This document shows positions 23,670 through 31,870 of a stretch of DNA of 50,990 bases, in pieces (position 1 is the stretch's first letter; each line of letters opens with the position of its first letter). Under the pieces are notes generated by a model. That model was given only the letters and a program-made list of their open reading frames with translations. It was not told the DNA's origin and searched no databases. The DNA lies in IMG/VR virus record IMGVR_UViG_3300044798_000057, positions 1 through 50,990 of that record; one strand, given 5' to 3'. The translations under genes were made by a program, and so were the position numbers. The stretch comes from a virus.

Positions 23670-24254
23670 CTAGTACGCTGGAAACCGATTGCCGGGAAAT
23701 TGACCCGACTGGTTCCAATTCCAGTCGTTTTGATATGGATTATAAGGATTGGCAGGCATCTGCTGAGGCTGTTGCTGAGGTTGTCTGAACTGTTGCATAT
23801 ATGGATTGTTTGTCGCCTGACTTGCCGGATAACCTTGCTGTTGTCCGACTTGCCCACCACCCATTCCGGTGAACGGGGTTGCCTGGGATGGTTGTAGAAG
23901 TCCGGGATTAGTTACAGCCGATCCAGTTATCTGGCCACCCACATGACCAGGAGCTACCGAGGGTTGCGGTGTCATGGTTCCGCCAGGACCATAAATATTC
24001 CCAACATTAGGACCATATGGTGATTGGGTCGGTTGACCCCCTTGCCCCCCTGCCAATCTCCTATATCTCATCTGTTGATATTGGTTGCCATTGGGATTAC
24101 CCTGGCCGGGAGTTGGCCCCATGATACCGCCTGGACCATTTGGATTAAACTGCCCACCACCTCCAGGACCATTCGGAGTGGCAAAAGGATTCGCCGTTCC
24201 ACCTGAAATAGGCGGTGGTAACTTAAAATTAAAATTACTGAATGGACTAGTCAT
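23670..24254 (-). CDS. Gly/Pro/Gln/Asn-rich disordered protein
   Basis: 194 residues from ATG 24254 (AGGAGG five bases upstream). Nearly all of it is low complexity: ATPNGPGGGGQFNPNGPGG, QFRQPQQQPQQMPANPYN and ending PGNRFPAY. No folded domain is apparent. It sits among the ejection-type genes. It could act as a flexible virion component or a condensate-forming protein, but that is speculation. Confidence 0.55.
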   Translation of the reverse strand: MTSPFSNFNFKLPPPISGGTANPFATPNGPGGGGQFNPNGPGGIMGPTPGQGNPNGNQYQQMRYRRLAGGQGGQPTQSPYGPNVGNIYGPGGTMTPQPSVAPGHVGGQITGSAVTNPGLLQPSQATPFTGMGGGQVGQQQGYPASQATNNPYMQQFRQPQQQPQQMPANPYNPYQNDWNWNQSGQFPGNRFPAY

Positions 24255-24263
24255 CACTTCCTC

Positions 24264-24452
24264 CTATTCAAAAAACTGGTCGTATTTCGTTCTTAATTTA
24301 CTTATCATATTTTCATCCCAAGCCTTCTTCATCCGGGAGAATCCGGTTTCTAGGGGCAGTGATGGATTATGTACAAAACGCCTCATGTAGGATTGCGTCG
24401 GGTTCCTGGAAGGTAGGTTTTCGAACCAAGACGACCCTAATCTATCGCGCAT
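24264..24452 (-). CDS. Small hypothetical late protein
   Basis: 62 residues; ATG at 24452 overlaps the upstream stop (TAATG). Basic, with RDRLGSSWFENLPSRNPTQS and a C-terminal helix (KLRTKYDQFF). Family unknown; kept because it is tightly coupled to both neighbours. Confidence 0.5.
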   Translation of the reverse strand: MRDRLGSSWFENLPSRNPTQSYMRRFVHNPSLPLETGFSRMKKAWDENMISKLRTKYDQFFE

Positions 24453-24898
24453 TACTGTCTTTGGGGCATACCGGCCTTAGCCGCCTGCATATGAGCCAAC
24501 CAAGGCGGCATCCCGCCCTGACCCATGCCACCACCGCCCTGGGGCATCTGCGATGGAGCCTGGGGCATCTGGGAGCCACCCTGGGGCATCCCACTCATCT
24601 GTCGTGGCTGTCCCTGCATACCCATCTGCTGGTTTCCGTAGTGTGTGTACGGGCCACCGCCATACGCATTAGACAGAATATTCGCGCCCTCGAACATCTG
24701 TTTGTTCATAGGCACATACGGGGTCGGTTTCCCCATCATGCTCTGATAGTACTGATTGATGGAGTTCTCCAACCCTTGCGCCTGCGGAGCCTTGGTCGAA
24801 TCATACTCCGTTTTCTTTTTCTTGCCGCCGAAAAGACTCCCCAAAAGTCCAGCCCCCGTAGAACCTAACATTCCAATCGTCAAAGGGTCCATTCCCAT
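24452..24898 (-). CDS. Gly/Met/Gln-rich virion protein with glycine-zipper N-terminus
   Basis: 148 residues, AGGAGG before the start. Residues 1-25 form a hydrophobic glycine-zipper-like helix (MLGSTGAGLLGSLFGGKKKK), a hallmark of many podoviral ejection proteins. The C-terminal half has repeats such as GGSQMPQAPSQMPQGGGG. Likely an internal virion protein that crosses the host envelope. Confidence 0.55.
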   Translation of the reverse strand: MGMDPLTIGMLGSTGAGLLGSLFGGKKKKTEYDSTKAPQAQGLENSINQYYQSMMGKPTPYVPMNKQMFEGANILSNAYGGGPYTHYGNQQMGMQGQPRQMSGMPQGGSQMPQAPSQMPQGGGGMGQGGMPPWLAHMQAAKAGMPQRQ

Positions 24899-24907
24899 GC
24901 TCGCCTC

Positions 24908-25435
24908 CTAATCACCCTTCCTTAATTTCCTTAACATATAACTAGTGTAAAGTTTACCATCGAACCTAAATCCGAGTGCCTTCGTGCCCTCTTGTTTCAG
25001 GCCGCAAATCTTTGCCACCCCAACCATTCTTTCATCAGCCGTCTCTAACTCCATCCTCTTTATATGGTATTCCTGCATAAACCTATCGGCTAACTCCATA
25101 AGATCACGGGCCAACGTCGGCCCCCAAATCTTAGGATTCCATATCTTCAGGAACGATCCACACCTATATTCCGGTATGATGTTAGTAAATCCAACCAACC
25201 CATCGAACCTTCCAATCTCATAATAGATGTGGAATGGACGAAGGGCCGGTTCAGTGGCATACGGAAATAAGTGCGCCATCAACTCGAATACCTTTTGTGG
25301 ACTCCTTAATTCATCGGGAATGTACAAAAATCCGTTCTGGAAGCGTTCTGCAATAAACTGCAATTTTGATATCGTTGGGGAAAAAAGTGTTAATAGGTCA
25401 GACGGTTTTTGTAAATATTCAAGGTCTAATGTCAC
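24908..25435 (-). CDS. GNAT-like acetyltransferase fold protein
   Basis: 175 residues from GTG 25435 (GTGA overlap with the M15 gene). The order helix, strand IYYEIGRFDGLVGFTNIIP, long helix LARDLMELADRFMQEY, strand MELETADERMVGVAKICG and GFRFDGKLYTSYML matches the acetyltransferase fold seen in phage late regions, including the final conserved strand. Acetyl-CoA-binding residues are not obvious. It may modify a virion or host component, or be structural. Confidence 0.6.
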   Translation of the reverse strand: MTLDLEYLQKPSDLLTLFSPTISKLQFIAERFQNGFLYIPDELRSPQKVFELMAHLFPYATEPALRPFHIYYEIGRFDGLVGFTNIIPEYRCGSFLKIWNPKIWGPTLARDLMELADRFMQEYHIKRMELETADERMVGVAKICGLKQEGTKALGFRFDGKLYTSYMLRKLRKGD

Positions 25436-25869
25436 TTATACCACCTCACGCCTTTCTTCCAAGCCTCAGAAACCACCGGGAACACTGAATAGATCGCATC
25501 AATATGGATGAAGGTTCCACTATCTTTATATACGCCCATCCTAAGTTCAGGATGAATTGCCTCGATAATCAATCTTAAGTCCTCCACTCCCTGAACACTT
25601 GAACAGTCCAGGTCGAGTGCAAGTCCCCATAGGTGCGCTGAAAGATACTCCCCGCCAACTGTCTGGTTATGCGCCGGACAACGGTATCCACTTAGTATGG
25701 AAATCGGTTTCCCATACTCAAGTCTGATGTCCTCGAAGTCCTCAAAGAACCACTCGTAGCACGTGGGTATATCGCCGCCCCTAAGCGCCGGAGGGAGTGC
25801 GCCGCAGGGACAATGGCAGGAATACTCTTTTTCGGAGATGTGGGGCGAAATAATCATTGGTTCTCTCAC
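25432..25869 (-). CDS. Peptidase M15 family, probable endolysin
   Basis: 145 residues (GTG at 25869; ATG 25857 is an alternative). LSGYRCPAHNQTVGG (59-73), SAHLWGLALDLD (77-88) and IHID (121-124) give the zinc ligands His79, Asp86 and His122 of Peptidase_M15_3. These enzymes cut peptide cross-links of peptidoglycan, so it is the best endolysin candidate. The N-terminus has CHCPCG, an uncommon extra cysteine pair. Confidence 0.85.
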   Translation of the reverse strand: MREPMIISPHISEKEYSCHCPCGALPPALRGGDIPTCYEWFFEDFEDIRLEYGKPISILSGYRCPAHNQTVGGEYLSAHLWGLALDLDCSSVQGVEDLRLIIEAIHPELRMGVYKDSGTFIHIDAIYSVFPVVSEAWKKGVRWYK

Positions 25870-26045
25870 TTACACTTCTTTGGTCCATCACCAAAAACAC
25901 AATCCCACCAACGTTTCCAGTCGCGTTTTCCATCGCCGCCTTTCTCAAACCAGTAACTACACCGACACTTCTTTGAGGGTGGGGGAGGATCGGGCGGAGG
26001 AATGATAATATATTCTCTTGTAAGTTTAAGTATCCTTGTCACCAT
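25866..26045 (-). CDS. Small Trp/Cys-rich late protein
   Basis: 59 residues from ATG 26045 with an AGGAGAC ribosome site; stop overlaps the M15 start (GTGA). IIIPPPDPPPPSKKCRC is followed by SYWFEKGGDGKRDWKRWWD and two more cysteines. The polyproline tract and tryptophans suggest an extracytoplasmic or membrane-proximal role, perhaps in lysis. No family recognised. Confidence 0.6.
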   Translation of the reverse strand: MVTRILKLTREYIIIPPPDPPPPSKKCRCSYWFEKGGDGKRDWKRWWDCVFGDGPKKCK

Positions 26046-26050
26046 GTCTC

Positions 26051-28867
26051 CTATGCCGCCCTATAACTCATTCCAATTGTGACGGTACTAGTATTTGCAA
26101 AATTAGCATCTGTCAATGCACTTATTACCCCCGCTTCCGTAAGTTGGGTAAAGTCCATTTTCGTACTGTTTATAACCGCGTTGACTGCGATTTGGCCAGA
26201 GAATGTTACCGCTCCAAGTCTAGGGGTCCCCGAACTATACCCGGCGTCGTTGTTAACAACCGTAAATGGAAATCCCACAACGCTTGCCGCTCCCGTTGAC
26301 GATCCCTTACTTGTTAAAACAATTCTACCGCTCAAGGTAACGAGATTTCCTATTTTGGTATAATATCCGAGTTGTGTAGTATATGTAATGCCGACCGCAA
26401 GAGTTCCGAACGTTATCGATGGAGTCCACGTTCCCTCTTCATAGGCAGTCAGGACTAAATTAGTATGAGCATTAGCGCTATGGGCCGCAGAAAAGTCCAC
26501 GCCATGCCCCGATGCAACGGTAATGTCGCCATCGGCAATATCGGTTGGTCCGGCAGTGATGTGCAAGTGGTTGAAGGATGGCCCATCAGCCGTCGCCAAA
26601 CCAGACCCCACGGCAAACGCCGCCTGATTCAATGTCGCCCAACCCGGAAGTGTCCCCGTTCCTGCCGAGGCCAGGTACGAACCTACGGCTACGGCGGCTA
26701 CCCTACTAAGGGCAGTTGTCGTGGATGCGGCCAGGATATCGCCTATCACATAGACGGCGTTTCCCGTCCCTCCATGGTCAGCATCGATGGTTGTCCCGTG
26801 CCATCCGCCAGTCGCTATGGTTCCAAGGGTCGTGATGCTGTTTGCCCCAGTCCAGGTTCCTGCGGCTATTGCGGCAAGGATCGAACTATATGCCTGTGTG
26901 TCAGAACCAATATCATATAAACTATTTGCCGAGTTATCCCCGGTATTTGTTCCGCTGATAGATGCCGTGGCCGCAACCGTCAGGTTATAATCATCCGTTG
27001 CCGTTAATGTAAGTGTCTTTGCGTTCGTTACCGCAAGCGTCGTCTTTCCGCCAGATGTCCCCGAAAGAAGATACCCGCTCCACGCCGGGACAAAGGGACT
27101 GGCTCCGACAGTCAAGATATTATACTGTACTCCGATTGCCGTGATGCCGACTGCATTTGCCGCATTCCCGAAAAGAATACCATTTAATGCAAGGGTAGAA
27201 ACTCCTGTCCCACCATCTGCCACGGCAACGTCTGTTCCGCTCACCCGATAAACATACGCCCCGCCAATCGTAACCGCCGTAGGAATATCTGTAGCAATAG
27301 AAAGAACACCAACGCTCGACGTTGTTGTATTCAGTAAAAGACCCGTTCCGAGTGCACCCAGAGACTGCTCATTTGTGAGCGTTGCATCCACTTCCTGCAC
27401 GATGTACTTGGCTCCGACGGGAGCAAGGGGCGTGGCAAGGGTTAGGGAGCCGGTAATACTAACGTTTGCATTGAATGTTAAAGACTGGTTAGCTACGGCA
27501 TCTGCAAAAATACCATAGACAAGCGCTTTAATCCGCCCATCTGCCTCGTTTATTCGTTGTCGATTGTCGATGAATAATTTATCGGCCCCGGTTTCGTAGT
27601 ATCCAGCTTTGTAACCCAAGGCAACTCCACCGTCTGTCGTTGTCATGGTATTGCTGGCCATGTATCCGAAAGCGGTATTATTACTTCCTGTCGTCAAATT
27701 AAAGTGGGCATAGGCCCCAAGGGTACTATTGTATTGGCCTGTCGTAAGTGAAAACTGTGAAGATTCTCCAAAAGAACTGTTGGAATCTCCTATCGTCAAT
27801 GCGTTCTGGGCCAAAGACCCAAAAGCACTATTATAATTTCCGGTTGTCAGTGAACTCTGCGCTGTTTGACCAAAGGCGGCATTGAAATTCCCCGTTGTTA
27901 ATAAATATTGGGCCATATATCCAAAGGCATCGTTTGGACTTCCCGTTGTTAGTGAATATTGAGCCGAACTTCCAAAGGCATTATTGAGGGTTGCTGTTGT
28001 TAGTGAATATTGAGCCTGATATCCGAAAGCATTACAAAAGTTACCCGTTGTTTTTGAATGTTGGGCCTGATATCCAAATACACTATTGGCCGTTCCGGAC
28101 GTTATCGAATGACCCGCCTCAAACCCAAAGATACTATCATATATCCCAGATGTACGACTACCGGCCACGTCCACGCCGACAAATGTATTCCCCGTTCCCG
28201 GCCAACCCCAAGATAAAGTTTCACTATTACAGATCAACATCTCATAAGTAACGCCATCCAGTGGCAACGGGAATGATTCCCATGTCGGTGGCGCACTAAC
28301 CGTCCCTATTCCAGTTTGCGTTAGAACCTTCTTGGTGGTCGTTATCTGGCCCGGAAGTGTAACCCACTTCGGGGTAACATCTCCATAGATTATCGCCCCT
28401 AATGTCGGTTCGGGAAGTCCAGAACCCCCCGTTATGGACACAATATCGTTCATCGTTACCGTGAAGTCGGTTCCCGATAACTTAGATCTGAGTTTAATCA
28501 GGTAATCCCGAACCTCATCCAACGATTTGAACCCAAATGGATATGGAATATTTGCTAACCTGTTTGCCGGACGGGCCGTGGTTATCGCCGTCGGGGTAAC
28601 AGTATATTCCCTAGAAAGAACCGTCGTTTGGCTGGCTAGTACACGTGTCGTCTCGCTCGTCGGAGACGTGTATCCCGTAGCCACCCTATATGCGATTACG
28701 TGTGCCCCAATAGATAGACTATCTACCGTCGCCGCACTTTCTTGCCATGTCCCACCGTCTATCTGCCACATTGCCCCGGCGGTTACTGCCGCCGTAGGAG
28801 TAAGGGTCACCTGCAGTGCTCCCCACTCCGCCAGGGCCACGTAGGTTCCGGTGAGCGTGTTTGCCAT
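26051..28867 (-). CDS. Tail fibre / receptor-binding protein with beta-roll repeats
   Basis: 938 residues. Residues 15-85 hold one PEGA-like Ig domain (LQVTLTPTAAVTAGAMW) shared with the upstream gene. Residues 245-430 hold about eleven 17-residue repeats (NAFGYQAQYSLTTATLN type), like the YadA-head left-handed beta-roll, so trimeric. Then come long Thr/Gly/Ala-rich beta segments and a C-terminal domain starting near ADGDITVASGHGVDFSA that resembles phage fibre tips. Probably host-surface binding. Confidence 0.75.
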   Translation of the reverse strand: MANTLTGTYVALAEWGALQVTLTPTAAVTAGAMWQIDGGTWQESAATVDSLSIGAHVIAYRVATGYTSPTSETTRVLASQTTVLSREYTVTPTAITTARPANRLANIPYPFGFKSLDEVRDYLIKLRSKLSGTDFTVTMNDIVSITGGSGLPEPTLGAIIYGDVTPKWVTLPGQITTTKKVLTQTGIGTVSAPPTWESFPLPLDGVTYEMLICNSETLSWGWPGTGNTFVGVDVAGSRTSGIYDSIFGFEAGHSITSGTANSVFGYQAQHSKTTGNFCNAFGYQAQYSLTTATLNNAFGSSAQYSLTTGSPNDAFGYMAQYLLTTGNFNAAFGQTAQSSLTTGNYNSAFGSLAQNALTIGDSNSSFGESSQFSLTTGQYNSTLGAYAHFNLTTGSNNTAFGYMASNTMTTTDGGVALGYKAGYYETGADKLFIDNRQRINEADGRIKALVYGIFADAVANQSLTFNANVSITGSLTLATPLAPVGAKYIVQEVDATLTNEQSLGALGTGLLLNTTTSSVGVLSIATDIPTAVTIGGAYVYRVSGTDVAVADGGTGVSTLALNGILFGNAANAVGITAIGVQYNILTVGASPFVPAWSGYLLSGTSGGKTTLAVTNAKTLTLTATDDYNLTVAATASISGTNTGDNSANSLYDIGSDTQAYSSILAAIAAGTWTGANSITTLGTIATGGWHGTTIDADHGGTGNAVYVIGDILAASTTTALSRVAAVAVGSYLASAGTGTLPGWATLNQAAFAVGSGLATADGPSFNHLHITAGPTDIADGDITVASGHGVDFSAAHSANAHTNLVLTAYEEGTWTPSITFGTLAVGITYTTQLGYYTKIGNLVTLSGRIVLTSKGSSTGAASVVGFPFTVVNNDAGYSSGTPRLGAVTFSGQIAVNAVINSTKMDFTQLTEAGVISALTDANFANTSTVTIGMSYRAA
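27600..28160 (-). repeat. Tandem 51-bp coding repeats of the tail fibre
   Basis: About eleven degenerate 51-bp units encode 17-residue repeats with a conserved AFG and LTTG core. Units near 27840-28060 are the most alike. The repeats invite length variation by recombination. Confidence 0.7.
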
Positions 28868-28868
28868 G

Positions 28869-30719
28869 TTATGTTATCGTTACTGTCTCCGGTACGGGAG
28901 CCGTGTATCCAACCGTTTCTTGATACCTTACCGCATGATCCCCTAATGCCAAATCGGTCTCAGTCGCCCCACTATCTTGCCAATCCCCGCCATCTATGTT
29001 CCAATGCGCCCCTGCCGTTACCGCCGCCGATGGAAGTAACGTTACCGTCAATGACCCAGTAGCCGCCGTAAGGATGTACTGCCTATCGTCCAATAGTTTA
29101 GTAACGTCCTTCACTATCGTAGCCACTTCCGTAGACGGTGCGGTATATAAAGAAACCGCCTTATAGGTGACAGCGTGATTGCCAACCGTCAACCCAGAAA
29201 CCGTTGCTTCGCTATCGTTCTCAGCCCCACCGTCCACCATCCATTTGGCTCCCGCCGCGACTACTGCCGCCGGAATAATAGTAACTTTCAAACTTCCAGA
29301 ATCGGTCCCCAAAACATAGGTTCCGATCTTGGTTGTCGTTTCTGAGTCCGCTATAATCGCCGTTGCCGTTATTGGTGAGGTATATCCAGTCGTCGCCTTG
29401 TAATAAACGGTATGGGTTCCTACGGCAAGACTAGTCACCGTATCTCCACTATCCTGCCATGCCCCGTAATCAACATTCCATTGTGCGCCCGCCGCGATAG
29501 CCCCCGCCGGAGCAAGTGTAACCGTTAGGTTTCCAGTCGTAACGACGGTGGAACCAACATAATTCTTCGGCCATGTCCCGAAACGTTCATGGTAAGCCGT
29601 ACTGATCGCCTTGAAGGTTGCCGCCTGAACCGTATCACTTTGGTTACTTGGAAGATGTTCAAAGTTTACGAGATGATCCCTGGCATTCGATGACGCAGAA
29701 CACCTAGACAGGATGTATAGGGCCATCGCTTGCCATTGGGCCGCAGATAGTTTATGTGTCCCGTCCGACTCAACATCAGTGGTACTCTCCCCATCCCTAA
29801 CCCCATCGTCGCTGAATATCTTTCTTATCGGTCCATGCCACCATGATATAGCCTGATCTACTGAACATCCGTATGGACGATTAGAATCAGCGGGAATAAG
29901 TTTTCGTCCGCAACCGTGGATTTCCTTGTAAATACTTAACTTCACCTCATCACTAAACGCAACTCCAACATCCTTTTTAATTAAGTCCAATGTGGAAAAT
30001 GGTGTTTCAGTATATTCTTTTGTTACTGGATCATAAGTCATGTCCACAAGGATTGCTCCATAAGTCATTTTATTGGGAACCAGTGCGCCGGAATCAATCA
30101 ATGGGAAAACAACACCGCCGGAAATGGTGTGGTTTGGTCCGGAAACAAGTTCCCTAAATGATTTATTAATCATTTCGTTTCCAAGTGACCAGATGATATC
30201 CAGGCCAGAAAACTCAGAAATACACTTCGTTATAAAGGCACTCCAGTGCGGATATGCCGCTGTATCGTAAATACTCTTTATTTCGGGTCCAGTATGAGTG
30301 TTTGAAACCCACGGCGAAAATACCCGGTTTTTTTGGTTATTGAAAAGTTCGCAGTTATCGGCAAGGCAATAGAAGGCCGTCATTCCAAGATCGTTTATGA
30401 TCTCTATGGCGGCGCGAGTAATATCAAAGAAGTTCTCATTCCATGCGCTCAGGTTCCAACCCTGGGTCTCATTAACATAGGCAAATTGACAGAACTGGCT
30501 TTTCTTTCCGTAGGGGTGGTCATACCAAACCCCGCCATTGGGTAATATCCTTACCGCATTGGCCCCAGCCTCAGACACCGCCTTCAGGTGCTTCCTGTAT
30601 TCGGCCGAAAGGAATGTCCATGTAGTCCCATTGAAACGAAGGAAATTTGATTGTCCCGGACCCGTAGATGGACCCAATCCACACAATAATCCGTATATCA
30701 ACCAACATTTATCGGCCAT
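28869..30719 (-). CDS. Glycoside-hydrolase-like tailspike with three PEGA-like domains
   Basis: 616 residues. Residues 1-400 look like a TIM barrel of glycoside-hydrolase clan A: strand NAVRILP, TAFYCLADN, then IIWSLGNEM with likely acid/base Glu182, and later VNFEHLPSN as a possible nucleophile strand. The C-terminus has three ~75-residue Ig-like domains (VTLAPAGAIAAGAQWNVD and two like it). A depolymerase that digests host surface sugars is a reasonable inference; the substrate is unknown. Two bases separate it from the fibre gene. Confidence 0.7.
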   Translation of the reverse strand: MADKCWLIYGLLCGLGPSTGPGQSNFLRFNGTTWTFLSAEYRKHLKAVSEAGANAVRILPNGGVWYDHPYGKKSQFCQFAYVNETQGWNLSAWNENFFDITRAAIEIINDLGMTAFYCLADNCELFNNQKNRVFSPWVSNTHTGPEIKSIYDTAAYPHWSAFITKCISEFSGLDIIWSLGNEMINKSFRELVSGPNHTISGGVVFPLIDSGALVPNKMTYGAILVDMTYDPVTKEYTETPFSTLDLIKKDVGVAFSDEVKLSIYKEIHGCGRKLIPADSNRPYGCSVDQAISWWHGPIRKIFSDDGVRDGESTTDVESDGTHKLSAAQWQAMALYILSRCSASSNARDHLVNFEHLPSNQSDTVQAATFKAISTAYHERFGTWPKNYVGSTVVTTGNLTVTLAPAGAIAAGAQWNVDYGAWQDSGDTVTSLAVGTHTVYYKATTGYTSPITATAIIADSETTTKIGTYVLGTDSGSLKVTIIPAAVVAAGAKWMVDGGAENDSEATVSGLTVGNHAVTYKAVSLYTAPSTEVATIVKDVTKLLDDRQYILTAATGSLTVTLLPSAAVTAGAHWNIDGGDWQDSGATETDLALGDHAVRYQETVGYTAPVPETVTIT

Positions 30720-30727
30720 GTTTTCCC

Positions 30728-31870
30728 CTAGACATTGAAACTCTCGCCCCGTGTCATAAACTCTATTTCAAACGCCAGCCATAAGAAACTATTCGTAGTC
30801 GATAAACTCTCTACCCTGAACGTGAAGTTCAGGCCCGTAACGTATTCCGAGTTCATAAAGTAGAAATCGGCAAACTTAACCGTCCCGTCACCCGTACCCA
30901 CCGTTGATACGGCTGTACCCCAATTAGCACCACCATCGTTACTGATGTAAACCGTAATCGGGGTGTCGGCGTCAACGTCCTCATAGATTAATCTGAACTT
31001 CTTAAGCGTCTTGGTTATCCCGGCCAAATCGGGATGCTGGTCCGTAAAGTCCATGTCCTTTGTTCGTATGTAAGACTGGATAGGATACCCGTTGTCGGCA
31101 TGGGTAGTATCAATCTTGTGCGTCCCTGAATCGGTTGCCATAATCTCAAACTTCTTTGTTACGACATCCGATGGAACGACGACAACCGTAATGTCCGGAT
31201 TGTCAACGGTAACGAATACCCTTCCTATGATTAAGATGTTCTGGTGTCCTGTATTTGTAAGCGTTACCGGGGTATGGACATCATTCGTGGTCAGGGATAT
31301 GATATTAGAGTATTCCGAATATACGTCAATGGCTACGTCTCTTTTTGCCCGAACAGAGAACATATATAGGGTGGATGCAATGAGGCCTGTCTTTACGTAT
31401 GTCTCAACATTGACTGCCGTAGTTGTTTGGAGAAGGTAATCGGCACTTCCTTTTTTCATCCAGACCTCGAACCCGGTTTCGTTGGTCGAGTTATCTTCCC
31501 ATGTCAGGGTAACTTGACTTGTCGAATCTACTGTTCCCGCCAGCTTAGTCGGGACCGGTAAAACGGTCGTCGCCCCGGCCTCATTTGAGTATGGAGAATC
31601 TACGGAACTTCCCCCACCTAAATCATTCGTACCATAAACCCGGTAATAATAAAGTGAACCATCTGCGCAGGTTGTGTCTGAATACGTTTGGTCCGTTCCC
31701 CCGATTGTGGCTATACTAACCGTCGCCCCGCCAGCCGGAGCTCTTTGAACGGTAATAACATCATCAAAAGCCTCAACGTTCATCCACGTGAGGTTAATGG
31801 TCGAAGAACCGTTAGTAGCATCTGGGGTTGCCACAAGAAAGATCGGGGCGTTCGGTTTAAGCCTTGACAT
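30728..31870 (-). CDS. Fibronectin type III tail protein
   Basis: 380 residues. Two FN3 domains: about 8-100 (STINLTWMNVEAFDDV, YYYRVYGTNDLGG) and 105-200 (SQVTLTWEDNSTNETGFEVW, YMFSVRAKRD). The C-terminal 180 residues look like a beta-sandwich (FRLIYEDVDADTPITVYIS). Such modular proteins decorate phage tails and help adhesion. It is coupled to the tail-hub gene. Confidence 0.7.
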   Translation of the reverse strand: MSRLKPNAPIFLVATPDATNGSSTINLTWMNVEAFDDVITVQRAPAGGATVSIATIGGTDQTYSDTTCADGSLYYYRVYGTNDLGGGSSVDSPYSNEAGATTVLPVPTKLAGTVDSTSQVTLTWEDNSTNETGFEVWMKKGSADYLLQTTTAVNVETYVKTGLIASTLYMFSVRAKRDVAIDVYSEYSNIISLTTNDVHTPVTLTNTGHQNILIIGRVFVTVDNPDITVVVVPSDVVTKKFEIMATDSGTHKIDTTHADNGYPIQSYIRTKDMDFTDQHPDLAGITKTLKKFRLIYEDVDADTPITVYISNDGGANWGTAVSTVGTGDGTVKFADFYFMNSEYVTGLNFTFRVESLSTTNSFLWLAFEIEFMTRGESFNV

